In this document: one piece after another, positions 1 to 6,551 of the stretch | How positions within the stretch are numbered: the stretch's first letter is position 1 | Layout of the letters: every line of letters starts with the position of its first letter | Assembly (NCBI GenBank): GCA_045114455.1 | Contig: JBGUKN010000076.1 | Coordinates: forward strand, 1-18,718 | Length of the DNA: 18,718 bases | Origin: UBA1732 sp045114455 | Lineage (GTDB): Bacteria; Verrucomicrobiota; Lentisphaeria; Victivallales; UBA1829 | Direction of reading: 5' to 3' | The notes under the pieces: model-generated | The model's database searches: none | Told to the model about the DNA's origin: nothing | What the model saw: only the letters and a program-made list of their open reading frames with translations | Program-made: the position numbers and the translations under genes

Positions 1-1
1 C

Positions 2-64
2 AAAGAGAACCACGAGCGCTATCTTTCCCTCGCCGCCGAACTCGGTATCCGCGGCCAGAAGTGA
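2..64 (+). CDS. rpsO: 30S ribosomal protein S15, C-terminal 20 residues (partial)
   Basis: Only the end of the gene is in the window: twenty codons ending in TGA at 62-64, reading KENHERYLSLAAELGIRGQK. This fits the end of S15, where a conserved ...ERYxxLxxxLGIR segment closes the protein. S15 binds the central domain of 16S rRNA early in 30S assembly. The next gene on the same strand is pnp, and rpsO followed by pnp is a widely conserved bacterial gene order, which supports the call from so short a fragment. No intrinsic terminator with a T tract follows, so transcription may continue into pnp. Confidence 0.8.
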   Translation, partial: KENHERYLSLAAELGIRGQK

Positions 65-164
65 CAGCACGCTGCTCTTTGAATCGAATCGCGCAAATGG
101 TTGCGTTCCCGGGCTGAACCGGGGGCGTGGCCATTTTGTGTATTATAACCCTTAACCAAAACCG

Positions 165-191
165 TTTGCCGCGACCTGAAAACGCGGCGGA
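165..191 (+). promoter_or_regulatory. Stem-loop in the rpsO-pnp spacer
   Basis: GCCGCG at 168-173 pairs perfectly with CGCGGC at 183-188 around a 9-nt loop. Two G-U pairs and one U-A pair can lengthen the stem to 9 bp. No T tract follows, so it does not look like an intrinsic terminator. An RNA processing site or a stabilised rpsO 3' end is more likely. Bases 65-164 hold only a weak CCCGG/CCGGG hairpin near 108-123 and an AT-rich TATTATAAC stretch at 141-149 with no matching -35. Confidence 0.4.
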
Positions 192-330
192 CAACCAATC
201 TTACAACCGCCGACAGGAGCCACGCTCACCTGCTCCGTGCGAACGCCGTGCGCAATTCAAGCGCCAGGCGCGAAAACGAAGCGATCGCGAGCCCTGAAAC
301 TGAATGGATCCACCTTTCTTTCGCCGGCGG

Positions 331-417
331 CCGGTGTGGAACGGACGTTATCAGCTCCCGACATGGACGGAAAGATCCGGTCCGGGCGCGGAGGCTGATA
401 CCGCGGTTCCACGCGGG
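331..417 (+). promoter_or_regulatory. Long imperfect stem-loop in the pnp leader (candidate autoregulatory hairpin)
   Basis: The two halves of this 87-nt segment pair over several helices. The outer helix is 331-342 with 406-417, including GTGGAAC/GTTCCAC and a single G-G mismatch. A middle helix TATCAGC (349-355) pairs with GCTGATA (394-400), and an apical helix CCCGAC (357-362) pairs with GTcCGGG (380-386) with one bulge. It ends 77 nt before the pnp start codon. In E. coli a long pnp leader stem is cut by RNase III and then used by PNPase to repress its own synthesis. The same role here is inferred from position and shape only. Confidence 0.5.
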
Positions 418-476
418 CAACCGACCGTAAGTTCATAATCCATTCGGGGACATGCAGGCTCCTGAGGCACCAAACC

Positions 477-494
477 ACCTCAAGGAGGTACCAC
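477..494 (+). promoter_or_regulatory. Strong pnp ribosome binding site with a local anti-SD hairpin
   Basis: AAGGAGGT at 482-489 is a full eight-base match to the 16S 3' end, with 5 nt before the ATG at 495. ACCTC at 477-481 lies just upstream and can pair with GAGGT at 485-489 around a 3-nt loop, hiding most of the ribosome site. The site is clear; the hairpin is short and its effect uncertain. Confidence 0.65.
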
Positions 495-2615
495 ATGCTG
501 GAAGAGATTTCAGTCAAAATCAACATCGGTCCGGGCCGCGACCTCACGCTGGCTGCCGGAAAGCTCGCACACCTCGCCAACGGCTCCTGCACGGTCCGCC
601 AGGGCGACACCATCGTCTTCTCCGCCGCCTGCTCCGGCGAGGCCAAGAAAGGCCAGGACTTCTTCCCGCTGCAGGTCGACTACCGCGAGAAGTATTCCGC
701 GGCCGGCAAGTTCCCCGGCGGCTACATCAAGCGCGAAGGCCGTCCCAGCGACAAGGAAATCCTGATCTGCCGCATGGCCGACCGCCCGATCCGCCCGCTC
801 TTCCCCGAAGGCTTCTTCGATGAAGTCCAGGTCTGCGGCCTGCTGCTCTCCGCCGACGGCGTGAACGAGGGCGACGTGCTCTCCATGCTCGGCGCGTCCA
901 CCGCGCTCGTGCTCTCCGACCTGCCGTTCCAGGGCCCGATCGGCGCCGTCCGCGTCGGCTGCATCGACGGCGAGTTCATCGCGAACCCGACGATCCAGGA
1001 AATGGAAAAGAGCACGCTGGAGCTCGTCTACGCCGGTCTGCCGGACAAGGTTATCATGATCGAAGGCGAGGCGAAGGAATGCTCCGAGGAAACGCTCGAA
1101 AAGGCCATGATCTTCGCCAACGAGATCGTGAAGAAGCAGTGCGAAGCCCAGCTTGAGCTCGCCGCCAAGGTCGGCCGTCCGAAGAAGGAGCCCACGCTCC
1201 ACCTCGTCCCGGAAGACTTCAACGCCGCCATGATCGCGCTCATCTCCGACAAGATCGAGGCCGCGTGCCTCGTCCCCGGCAAGGAAGACCGTGAAAAGGG
1301 CCTCTCCGCCCTGAAGGAACTCTGCGCCGAACAGCTGAAGGAACAGTACCTCGAAGCCTACGGCGAAGAAGATTTCAACTTCTACCTCGGCATGGCGTTC
1401 GACAAGTACGTCCGCGCCACCATCCGCAAGGCTATCCTCGAGAAGGGCTACCGCCCCGACGGACGCGGCGTGACCCAGATCCGCCCGCTCTCCGCCGAAG
1501 TCGGCGTGCTCCCCGTCGTCCACGGCAGCGCTCTCTTCCAGCGCGGCGAGACCCAGGCGCTCGTGATCGCCACCCTCGGCGGCCCGAAGGATGCCCAGGA
1601 ATCCGACAGGATCTACGGCGGCACCAACGTCAAGAAATTCTACCTGCACTACAATTTCCCGAACTACAGCACGGGCGAAACCGGCCGCATCGCCGGTCCC
1701 GGCCGCCGCGAGATCGGACACGGCAACCTCGCCGAACGTTCCGTCGCGCAGGTCGTGCCGAAGGACTTCCCGTACACCGTCCGCTGCGTCTCCGAGATCA
1801 TGGCGTCGAACGGCTCCACGTCCATGGCGTCCGTCTGCGGCGCCACGCTCGCCCTGATGGACGCCGGCGTGCCGATCAAGTCCCCGGTCGTGGGCATTTC
1901 CTGCGGCCTCGTGACCGACGACACCGGCAAGGAACTCCTCCTCACCGACATCATCGGCGCGGAAGACCACTTCGGCGACATGGACTTCAAGGTCTGCGGC
2001 ACCGAGGAGGGCATCACCGGATTCCAGCTCGACCTGAAGCTCCCCGGCATCCCGATCGCCACGCTCGCCCGCGCCATGCAGCAGAACAAGGCCGCGCGCG
2101 CCGAAATCCACAAGGTCGTCCGCGACTGCATCGCCGCGCCGCGTCCCGAGGTCAGCCCGCGCGCTCCGCAGATGGAAGTCATCCACATCAACCCGGACAA
2201 GATCGGCGCCCTCATCGGCACCGGCGGCAAGAACATCAAGGAGATCACCGAATCCACGCAGTCGCAGGTCGACATCGCGGACGACGGCTCCGTCAGCATC
2301 CTCGCCGGTAACAAGGAGATCCTCGAAGAGGTCAAGCGCAAGATCCAGTTCTACACCGCCGAGGCCGAGATCGGCAAGATCTACCGCGGCGTCGTGAAGA
2401 CCGTGAAGGACTTCGGCGCGTTCGTCGAGATCCTGCCCGGACAGGACGGCCTCCTGCACATCTCCGAGATGGCGAACTACCGCGTCGCGAACGTCACCGA
2501 CATCTGCAAGGAAGGCGACGTCGTGAGCGTGAAGGTCGTCGACATCGACCGCAGCGGCAAGATCCGTCTCAGCCGCAAGGCCGCCCTCGAAGAGCTCGAC
2601 GGCAAGAAACAGTAA
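495..2615 (+). CDS. pnp: Polynucleotide phosphorylase (PNPase)
   Basis: PNPase degrades RNA 3' to 5' by phosphorolysis, releasing nucleoside diphosphates, and can add tails in reverse. It works in the cytoplasm, often within the RNA degradosome. The 706-residue length is normal. Domain order is classic: N-terminal RNase PH domain with FFPLQVDYREKYSAAGKFPG and MADRPIRPLFPEG, helical linker, second RNase PH domain starting near residue 320 (RPDGRG), KH domain with the IGTGG loop at about 574-578, and S1 domain from about 627 (GKIYRGVVKTVKDFGAFVEI). The catalytic acidic pair is D491 and D497 in EDHFGDMDFKVCG. The SNGSTSMASVCG phosphate-site segment has Thr where E. coli has Ser. The start follows a perfect SD. 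The gene sits downstream of rpsO and has its own terminator. A 5' leader stem-loop suggests autoregulation. Confidence 0.98.
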   Translation: MLEEISVKINIGPGRDLTLAAGKLAHLANGSCTVRQGDTIVFSAACSGEAKKGQDFFPLQVDYREKYSAAGKFPGGYIKREGRPSDKEILICRMADRPIRPLFPEGFFDEVQVCGLLLSADGVNEGDVLSMLGASTALVLSDLPFQGPIGAVRVGCIDGEFIANPTIQEMEKSTLELVYAGLPDKVIMIEGEAKECSEETLEKAMIFANEIVKKQCEAQLELAAKVGRPKKEPTLHLVPEDFNAAMIALISDKIEAACLVPGKEDREKGLSALKELCAEQLKEQYLEAYGEEDFNFYLGMAFDKYVRATIRKAILEKGYRPDGRGVTQIRPLSAEVGVLPVVHGSALFQRGETQALVIATLGGPKDAQESDRIYGGTNVKKFYLHYNFPNYSTGETGRIAGPGRREIGHGNLAERSVAQVVPKDFPYTVRCVSEIMASNGSTSMASVCGATLALMDAGVPIKSPVVGISCGLVTDDTGKELLLTDIIGAEDHFGDMDFKVCGTEEGITGFQLDLKLPGIPIATLARAMQQNKAARAEIHKVVRDCIAAPRPEVSPRAPQMEVIHINPDKIGALIGTGGKNIKEITESTQSQVDIADDGSVSILAGNKEILEEVKRKIQFYTAEAEIGKIYRGVVKTVKDFGAFVEILPGQDGLLHISEMANYRVANVTDICKEGDVVSVKVVDIDRSGKIRLSRKAALEELDGKKQ

Positions 2616-2651
2616 GACAGATTCGCAATATTCTTGAGATTGCGATTCTAT

Positions 2652-2690
2652 GGGGCTGGAGTCCAGAACGGGATTCCGGTCCCTTTTTTT
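2652..2690 (+). terminator. Intrinsic terminator after pnp
   Basis: GGGGCTGGA (2652-2660) pairs with TCCGGTCCC (2675-2683) as a 9-bp stem with two G-U pairs around a 14-nt loop, followed at once by seven T residues. A second hairpin, TCGCAAT/ATTGCGA at 2623-2629 and 2639-2645, lies between it and the stop codon. This marks the end of the rpsO-pnp transcript and isolates the following toxin-antitoxin genes. Confidence 0.8.
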
Positions 2691-2745
2691 GACAGAGCCG
2701 TGACCGATGTCCGAAGAAAAATACATTTTTTTAAAAAGATGCCGC

Positions 2746-2773
2746 TTGAAAATATGACGCGAGGCGTTATATT
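2746..2773 (+). promoter_or_regulatory. Promoter of the higBA operon
   Basis: TTGAAA at 2746-2751 and TATATT at 2768-2773 are separated by 16 bp, a near-consensus sigma-70 type pair. Transcription would start near 2780, only about 15 nt before the higB ATG at 2795, with a weak GGGGA ribosome site at 2784-2788. A perfect 8-bp palindrome ATACGTAT lies at 2775-2782, near the start site. Confidence 0.65.
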
Positions 2774-2774
2774 T
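2750..2774. promoter_or_regulatory. Palindromic operator overlapping the higBA promoter
   Basis: AATATGACGC (2751-2760) and GCGTTATATT (2764-2773) form an inverted repeat around the 3-bp spacer GAG. There is one mismatch, and one further A-T pair extends each arm to 11 positions. The palindrome covers the spacer and the whole -10 element. HigA antitoxins are HTH proteins that repress their own operon by binding such palindromes, so this is the expected site for the downstream antitoxin. Confidence 0.6.
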
Positions 2775-2794
2775 ATACGTATCGGGGACAAACC

Positions 2795-3070
2795 ATGATA
2801 AAAGGTTTCAAAGACAAAGAAGCTGAAAAGATATATAACGGCCTGCGGTTGGCAAAGCTGCCGGGAAACATTCAGGACACCGCCCGCCGCCGGTTGAAGT
2901 ATTTGAATAATGCAGTGGATTTAGAAGATTTACGGGTTCCGTCGAGCAATCGCTTTGAGGCATTGAATGGCAGACCCGGTGTTTACAGCATACGGATCAA
3001 CATTCAATGGCGCATCACGTTTACATGGAACGACGGCGCGGAAAATGTCAGAATCGAAGATTACCACTAA
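2795..3070 (+). CDS. higB: Type II toxin, HigB/GraT family (RelE/ParE superfamily)
   Basis: Toxins of this family are ribosome-dependent mRNA endonucleases, held inactive by a partner antitoxin encoded downstream. The 91-residue product has the family length and pattern: an N-terminal helical half (KAEKIYNGL region, then ARRRLKYLNNAVDLEDLRVP), then NRFEALNGRPGVYSIRINIQ, WRITFTW and the terminal IEDYH. The SIRIN...WRI block with its arginines and the final Asp-Tyr-His are the family signature. The FEALNG segment replaces the LHPLKG of Proteus HigB, so His and Lys active-site residues known there are absent. This places it nearer GraT-like members. It is the first gene of an operon with its own promoter and operator, and higA starts 13 bp after its stop. 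Codon use is less GC-biased than in pnp, hinting at horizontal acquisition. Confidence 0.9.
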   Translation: MIKGFKDKEAEKIYNGLRLAKLPGNIQDTARRRLKYLNNAVDLEDLRVPSSNRFEALNGRPGVYSIRINIQWRITFTWNDGAENVRIEDYH

Positions 3071-3083
3071 CGGAGGTACAACG

Positions 3084-3416
3084 ATGGCAAACGAGGAAAA
3101 ATATCTGAAACCGGTACACCCCGGCGAAATTTTGCTTGAAGATTTTATGAAGCCGCTCAAACTTTCACAAAACAGGCTTGCACGGGAAATCGGCGTACCG
3201 CCGCGCAGGATAAACGAAATCATACACGGGAAACGCGCAATAACAGCAGATACAGCGATGCGGTTAAGCCGTTTTTTCGGCACTTCCGCGCAAGTGTGGC
3301 TTAATTTACAAGCGGAGTATGAGCTGGATTGTGTTATCTACCGGGAGCGAATCGAGGGAAAACACTCATTCGATTTCATTAAAGCATTCAAGCCTGTCGC
3401 CGCCGCCATGCTGTAA
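3084..3416 (+). CDS. higA: HigA-type antitoxin, XRE-like helix-turn-helix protein
   Basis: The 110-residue product should neutralise HigB and repress the operon. It opens with KYLKPVHPGEILLEDFMKPL, the standard start of HigA/VapI proteins. The helix-turn-helix follows at about residues 31-60 (LSQNRLAREIGVPPRRINEI), then the family segment HGKRAITADTAMRLSRFFG and SAQVWLNLQ. The ATG at 3084 is chosen because GGAGGT lies at 3072-3077 at good spacing and because the family begins here. An in-frame ATG at 2967 would add 39 residues overlapping higB and has no support. Toxin before antitoxin is the usual higBA order. The likely binding site is the palindrome at 2750-2774. Confidence 0.93.
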   Translation: MANEEKYLKPVHPGEILLEDFMKPLKLSQNRLAREIGVPPRRINEIIHGKRAITADTAMRLSRFFGTSAQVWLNLQAEYELDCVIYRERIEGKHSFDFIKAFKPVAAAML

Positions 3417-3455
3417 CACTGCCCTCGCAGAACGGCAAAAGAAGGATGCAATACG

Positions 3456-4631
3456 ATGAAATTCAAATCGCACCTGCCTGTATTTCTTCTGACCGGCATG
3501 ATTCTGCTGGCCGGTCTGTTTCTGGTCGCGTGGGGGATTTTTTTCAAAAGCTGCATCGTTTATGACTCCACAAGCCAGACCAATGAAGGATACTTGTACA
3601 ATCACGTCTATTTGGTGAAGGCATACGGCCAGTATGTTTCGCCGGGTGTACTGTTCCGTATCAAGCGTTTTTACGTTCACCTGGAAAATGGGAATCGGGT
3701 CTTTGCGGAGATCATAAACGGTCCTTCGCCCGGAATGGAGATTTGTGTCAACGATTTCGGCAGATATCCCGGTTATGAGGCTCCCTTTCAATATCCCGCC
3801 GGGAGGACGTATCCGTGCTGGAAAAAAATCTATCGGCATGATTTCTACCTTGACCCGGATGCGGTGGAGGACTTGGGCGAACTGACGGATGCGGAACTGA
3901 AGGAGAAGGGACTTTGGATCGAGCCGTTTACGGATGAGGCAAAGGTGCTTCTGAAGCCGCTCCCGAAGGGAGTCGAGCTTGAACAGCTGAAGAAAGCCGC
4001 CGAAGAAGGCGATGTTGATGCGCAGATTCAGCTTGGCAGGATCTATTGCGAGGGCGCCGGGGTCGAGCGGAAAGATCGTTCCAAGGCAGAATTCTGGTTT
4101 CGGAAAGCCGCCGAACAGGGCAGCCGCGACGCCGAGTTCGATCTCGCCGTCATGCTTGCGGATGACCGGTACGGAGAGAGTTTCCGGACGGCGGAGAAGA
4201 TATTCCAGAAATATGCGGAGCATGGCGACAAAGATGCACAGTTCTGCCTCGGTCTTCTGCTGGAACGCGGGTATGAAATGGAAGCAGCAGTTTGGCCGAA
4301 ATGGAAGAGAGATAAGGACAGGATGGAGAAATGGCGGGAGTCGGTCGAATGGTATCAAAAGGCCGCTGATCAGGGAGATGCACGGGCGATGCGTGCATTG
4401 GGCATGGCGTATTATGAAGGTGAACGCTTTGAACAGGATTACGGAAAGGCCGCGGAATGGTTCCGCAAAGCGGCAACGCTTGGTGATTTCGCCGCCCAGC
4501 GGAACATAGGGTATCTGTACCTTAAGGGCAAAGGCGTGAAAAAGGACAAAGCCGAGGCTCGGAAGTGGCTGGAAAAGGCTGCCGCCCAAGGCGACGTTTA
4601 CGCCGCCGACCTGCTGAACGAGATCGAATAG
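3456..4631 (+). CDS. Membrane-anchored Sel1-repeat (TPR-like) protein
   Basis: The 391-residue protein starts with MKFK followed by a hydrophobic segment at about residues 9-30 with no lipobox, so a signal anchor with the rest outside the cytoplasm is likely. Residues 35-170 match no family I recognise and include aromatic-rich stretches (YLYNHVYLVKAYGQYV, YPCWKKIYRHDFYLD). From about residue 172 come four to five Sel1 repeats, for example AAEEGDVDAQIQLGRIYCEG, KAADQGDARAMRALGMAYYE and KAATLGDFAAQRNIGYLYLK. Between the second and third repeats is a longer charged helix (about 275-300). Sel1 repeats are alpha-solenoids for protein binding, often in envelope or stress functions; the partner is unknown. 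AAGAAGG at 3439-3445 supports the start. It lies 39 bp after higA with no terminator between, so it may be transcribed with higBA. Confidence 0.85.
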   Translation: MKFKSHLPVFLLTGMILLAGLFLVAWGIFFKSCIVYDSTSQTNEGYLYNHVYLVKAYGQYVSPGVLFRIKRFYVHLENGNRVFAEIINGPSPGMEICVNDFGRYPGYEAPFQYPAGRTYPCWKKIYRHDFYLDPDAVEDLGELTDAELKEKGLWIEPFTDEAKVLLKPLPKGVELEQLKKAAEEGDVDAQIQLGRIYCEGAGVERKDRSKAEFWFRKAAEQGSRDAEFDLAVMLADDRYGESFRTAEKIFQKYAEHGDKDAQFCLGLLLERGYEMEAAVWPKWKRDKDRMEKWRESVEWYQKAADQGDARAMRALGMAYYEGERFEQDYGKAAEWFRKAATLGDFAAQRNIGYLYLKGKGVKKDKAEARKWLEKAAAQGDVYAADLLNEIE

Positions 4632-4641
4632 GGCGGCTATT
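4627..4641. terminator. Weak hairpin between convergent genes
   Basis: AATAG and CTATT form a 5-bp AT-rich stem around GGCGG, followed by TTCT on the plus strand and preceded by AAAA on its right flank. The stop codon of the Sel1 gene and that of the convergent four-helix-bundle gene sit in opposite arms. It is a poor terminator by strength, but nothing better is visible between the two genes. Confidence 0.25.
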
Positions 4642-5345
4642 TTCTGACTGCGTTCCCTGAATCTTTCAGGAGACCGGCGATGGATTGTATTTTCGCGAGG
4701 AGGGAAACCTTTTCCGTATCGTCTAGAGCGGTAGTCTGTATATCTCGGTAAAGTCCCCGGAGAAGCGCCAAAGCCTGCTTCGTGTCCGACGCCTTCTCGC
4801 GTTCCTTTGTTCTGGCATGGTGCATCCTTTCCCGGAGACCGCCTTTCTGCGTGAAACTCTGTTCCAGCGATTTGATCTGCCGGTCGAGCAGATAATTGGT
4901 CTGGTGGATCAGGGAGATCATGGTGTTGCAGAAGACTTCCGCATCATTCCCGGCTCCCTCAAAATAGGACTTATAGGTCCTATAAGACCTATCTTTTAGT
5001 TTTGCCAGACGGCGGATCGCCAGCACGCGCTTATCGTCCTTTTCCCATAAGGGGAGCGCATGTGTCCGCAGATGATCGCGGTAGTCTTCGAGCAGTTCCT
5101 CCAGACTGGCGCGGGCGACTCCCAGCAGTTTGATCTCGGTCTCCGTGCTGATGCCGGATGCTTCGCATCCTTCCACGATATTCTGTTTTGCCGCTTCTGG
5201 CCGCCTGGACCATCTGGTCCACGGTCCTGTCGCCTTTCTTCAGAAAACGGGCGCAGAAATCGTTCGTCGCATCAAAAATGATTACGCTGTTCTGATACGA
5301 TTCGAGTTTCTGGTAACCGCCGTGCGGCAGGATGATCGGCTCCAT
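4637..5345 (-). pseudogene. Four-helix-bundle suffix-domain protein, disrupted by a +1 frameshift
   Basis: Two frames together give one recognisable protein. The first frame runs from ATG at 5345 through MEPIILPHGGYQKLESYQNS and DRTVDQMVQAARSGK, then loses the family. Reading one base later, the second frame gives QNIVEGCEASG, ARASLEELLEDYRDHLRTHA and a downstream suffix region ending at 4637. The joint lies at an AAAA run on the coding strand (5186-5189). Removing one A restores a continuous product of about 235 residues with the expected RSGKQNIVEG. The family is related to the 23S rRNA intervening-sequence/S23 four-helix-bundle group; its cellular role is not established. The ATG is 8 bp beyond the stop of the DUF362 gene on the same strand, suggesting coupling. 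A sequencing error at the homopolymer is an alternative to a real pseudogene. A GTG at 5176 could start a truncated 179-residue form. Confidence 0.8.
4964..4990 (-). repeat. Three tandem 9-bp repeats coding for [RK][ST]Y
   Basis: On the plus strand the units are ATAGGACTT, ATAGGTCCT and ATAAGACCT. In the reading frame of the four-helix-bundle gene they encode RSY, RTY and KSY. The unit is partly self-complementary, so the tract also contains a 15-bp palindrome at 4971-4985 and a 7-bp inverted repeat at 4973-4979 and 4986-4992. A tract of this kind can change copy number by slippage without breaking the frame. Confidence 0.7.
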
Positions 5346-5353
5346 GGTCCGCT

Positions 5354-6469
5354 TTACTTGTCGAGGTCGATCAGCTCGTACTGGTCGGAGCCGAGGCCGA
5401 TCTTCACCGCGTGGTCCACGGTGACGCGCCAGCGGGTGTTGCCGTGGGCGTCGTCGAAGACGTCGTTTCCGTGCTTGCACTCGTCCATCCAGGAGCCCTG
5501 CATGCGCGGCATCTTGTTGCAGAGGTCGCAGCATGCCACGTCGAGCGCGACGGGGTCGAATCCGGCGAGCATGCCGATGTCGGGGATGATGGGGGCGTCG
5601 TTTTCCGAATGGCAGTCGCAGTTCGGCGAAACGTCGCAAATGAGGCTGATGTGGAAACACGGCTTGCCGTTCACGACGGCGGCGGCGTATTCCGCCATCT
5701 TTTCGTCAAGGGGCTCGGTGGCCTTGGCCATCGAAGCGTGGATGGCGTCGACGGGGCACACGCTCAGGCAGCGTCCGCATCCGGCGCAGGCTTCGCGGTC
5801 GAGCGACATCTTCTTGCTGGCGGCATCGAAATGCAGGGCGTTGTTCGCGCACTGCTTGAAGCACATTTTGCAGCCGATGCAGAGGTCGCGGTCGAGTTCC
5901 GCCTTGCCGTCGCTGTGCATCGCCATTTTGCCCGCGCGCGAGGCGCAGCCCATGGCGAGGTTCTTGATCGCGCCGCCCATGCCGGTCAGCTCGTGGCCCT
6001 TGAAATGGTTCAGCGTGATGATGACGTCCGCGTCGGAGATGGCGCGGCCGATCTTCGCGGTCTTGAAGTGGACGCCGTTCGGGACGGGGAGTTCGACTTC
6101 GTCATTGCCCTTCAGCCCGTCGCCGATGATCACGTGGCAGCCCGTGGTGAGCGGGCCGAATCCGTTGAGGTCGGCGGTCTCGAGGTGCTCCAGCGCGTTC
6201 TTGCGGTAGCCCGGGTACAGCGTGTTGCAGTCGGTCAGGAACGGTTTTCCGCCGCGCTGCTTCACGAAATCGGCGACGCCCTTCGCGTAGTTCGGGCGCA
6301 GGAACGCCAGGTTGCCGAGCTCGCCGAAGTGCATTTTGATCGCGACGAACTTGTCGCGCAGGTCGAGCGTTTCGAATCCGGCTTTCGCCATGAGGTTGTG
6401 CAGTTTGTCGGGCAGGGGCGCGCCGTACATTTTCGTGCGGAAGTTGCAGAAATAGATCTTTTCGGGCAT
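5354..6469 (-). CDS. DUF362 domain 4Fe-4S protein (COG2768-like Fe-S centre protein)
   Basis: The 371-residue cytoplasmic protein has a DUF362 fold with a ferredoxin insert. The DUF362 part includes FVAIKMHFGELGN, FLTDCNTLYPGYRKNA, ADVIITLNHFKGHELTGMGG and AIKNLAMGC. Two 4Fe-4S motifs follow: C197-x2-C200-x2-C203-x3-C207 (CIGCKMCFKQC) and C228-x2-C231-x2-C234-x3-C238P (CAGCGRCLSVCP). The C-terminal part carries further cysteines (CDVSPNCDCH, CCDLCNKMP) and PIIPDIGMLAGFDPVALD. The clusters point to electron transfer, but no substrate or reaction is known for the family. The start at 6469 is supported by AAGGAG at 6481-6476 and a promoter upstream. A four-helix-bundle gene starts 8 bp after its stop. 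Confidence 0.92.
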   Translation of the reverse strand: MPEKIYFCNFRTKMYGAPLPDKLHNLMAKAGFETLDLRDKFVAIKMHFGELGNLAFLRPNYAKGVADFVKQRGGKPFLTDCNTLYPGYRKNALEHLETADLNGFGPLTTGCHVIIGDGLKGNDEVELPVPNGVHFKTAKIGRAISDADVIITLNHFKGHELTGMGGAIKNLAMGCASRAGKMAMHSDGKAELDRDLCIGCKMCFKQCANNALHFDAASKKMSLDREACAGCGRCLSVCPVDAIHASMAKATEPLDEKMAEYAAAVVNGKPCFHISLICDVSPNCDCHSENDAPIIPDIGMLAGFDPVALDVACCDLCNKMPRMQGSWMDECKHGNDVFDDAHGNTRWRVTVDHAVKIGLGSDQYELIDLDK

Positions 6470-6523
6470 GCTGGACTCCTTAATCGTGCTTGGAGTAAAA
6501 GGGGGTTGTGAAGGGATACGTTT

Positions 6524-6551
6524 ACAATAGCACGCCGAATCCGAAATTCAA
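6524..6551 (-). promoter_or_regulatory. Promoter of the DUF362 gene
   Basis: On the minus strand TTGAAT (6551-6546) and TATTGT (6529-6524) are 16 bp apart, giving a start near 6517 and a leader of about 48 nt. The rest of the gap to the tRNA (6552-6776) is A-rich and holds only a short AAACAC/GTGTTT hairpin at 6656-6671 and a GCTCA/TGAGC hairpin at 6752-6768. I see no gene there. Confidence 0.5.

Noticed and set aside
101..149. TTGCGT with TATTAT as a pnp promoter
   Set aside because: The hexamers are 34 bp apart, too far for one promoter; no better -35 is visible for the TATTAT.
510..2726. 738-residue open frame on the minus strand opposite pnp
   Set aside because: The translation is a low-complexity run of D, E, V, L and A with no domain. 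It arises because G/C-ending codons of pnp avoid stops in the opposite register. There is no ribosome site, and pnp is certain.
2967..3083. 39-residue N-terminal extension of HigA
   Set aside because: It overlaps higB and lacks an SD, whereas ATG 3084 has GGAGGT and matches the family start.
4637..6209. Avd-like four-helix bundle as a sign of a diversity-generating retroelement
   Set aside because: No reverse transcriptase or template/variable repeat pair is visible in the window, and the protein fits the suffix-domain family better.
5411..6511. 366-residue plus-strand frame opposite the DUF362 gene
   Set aside because: The minus strand carries two intact 4Fe-4S motifs and a good SD; the plus frame has neither motifs nor a ribosome site.
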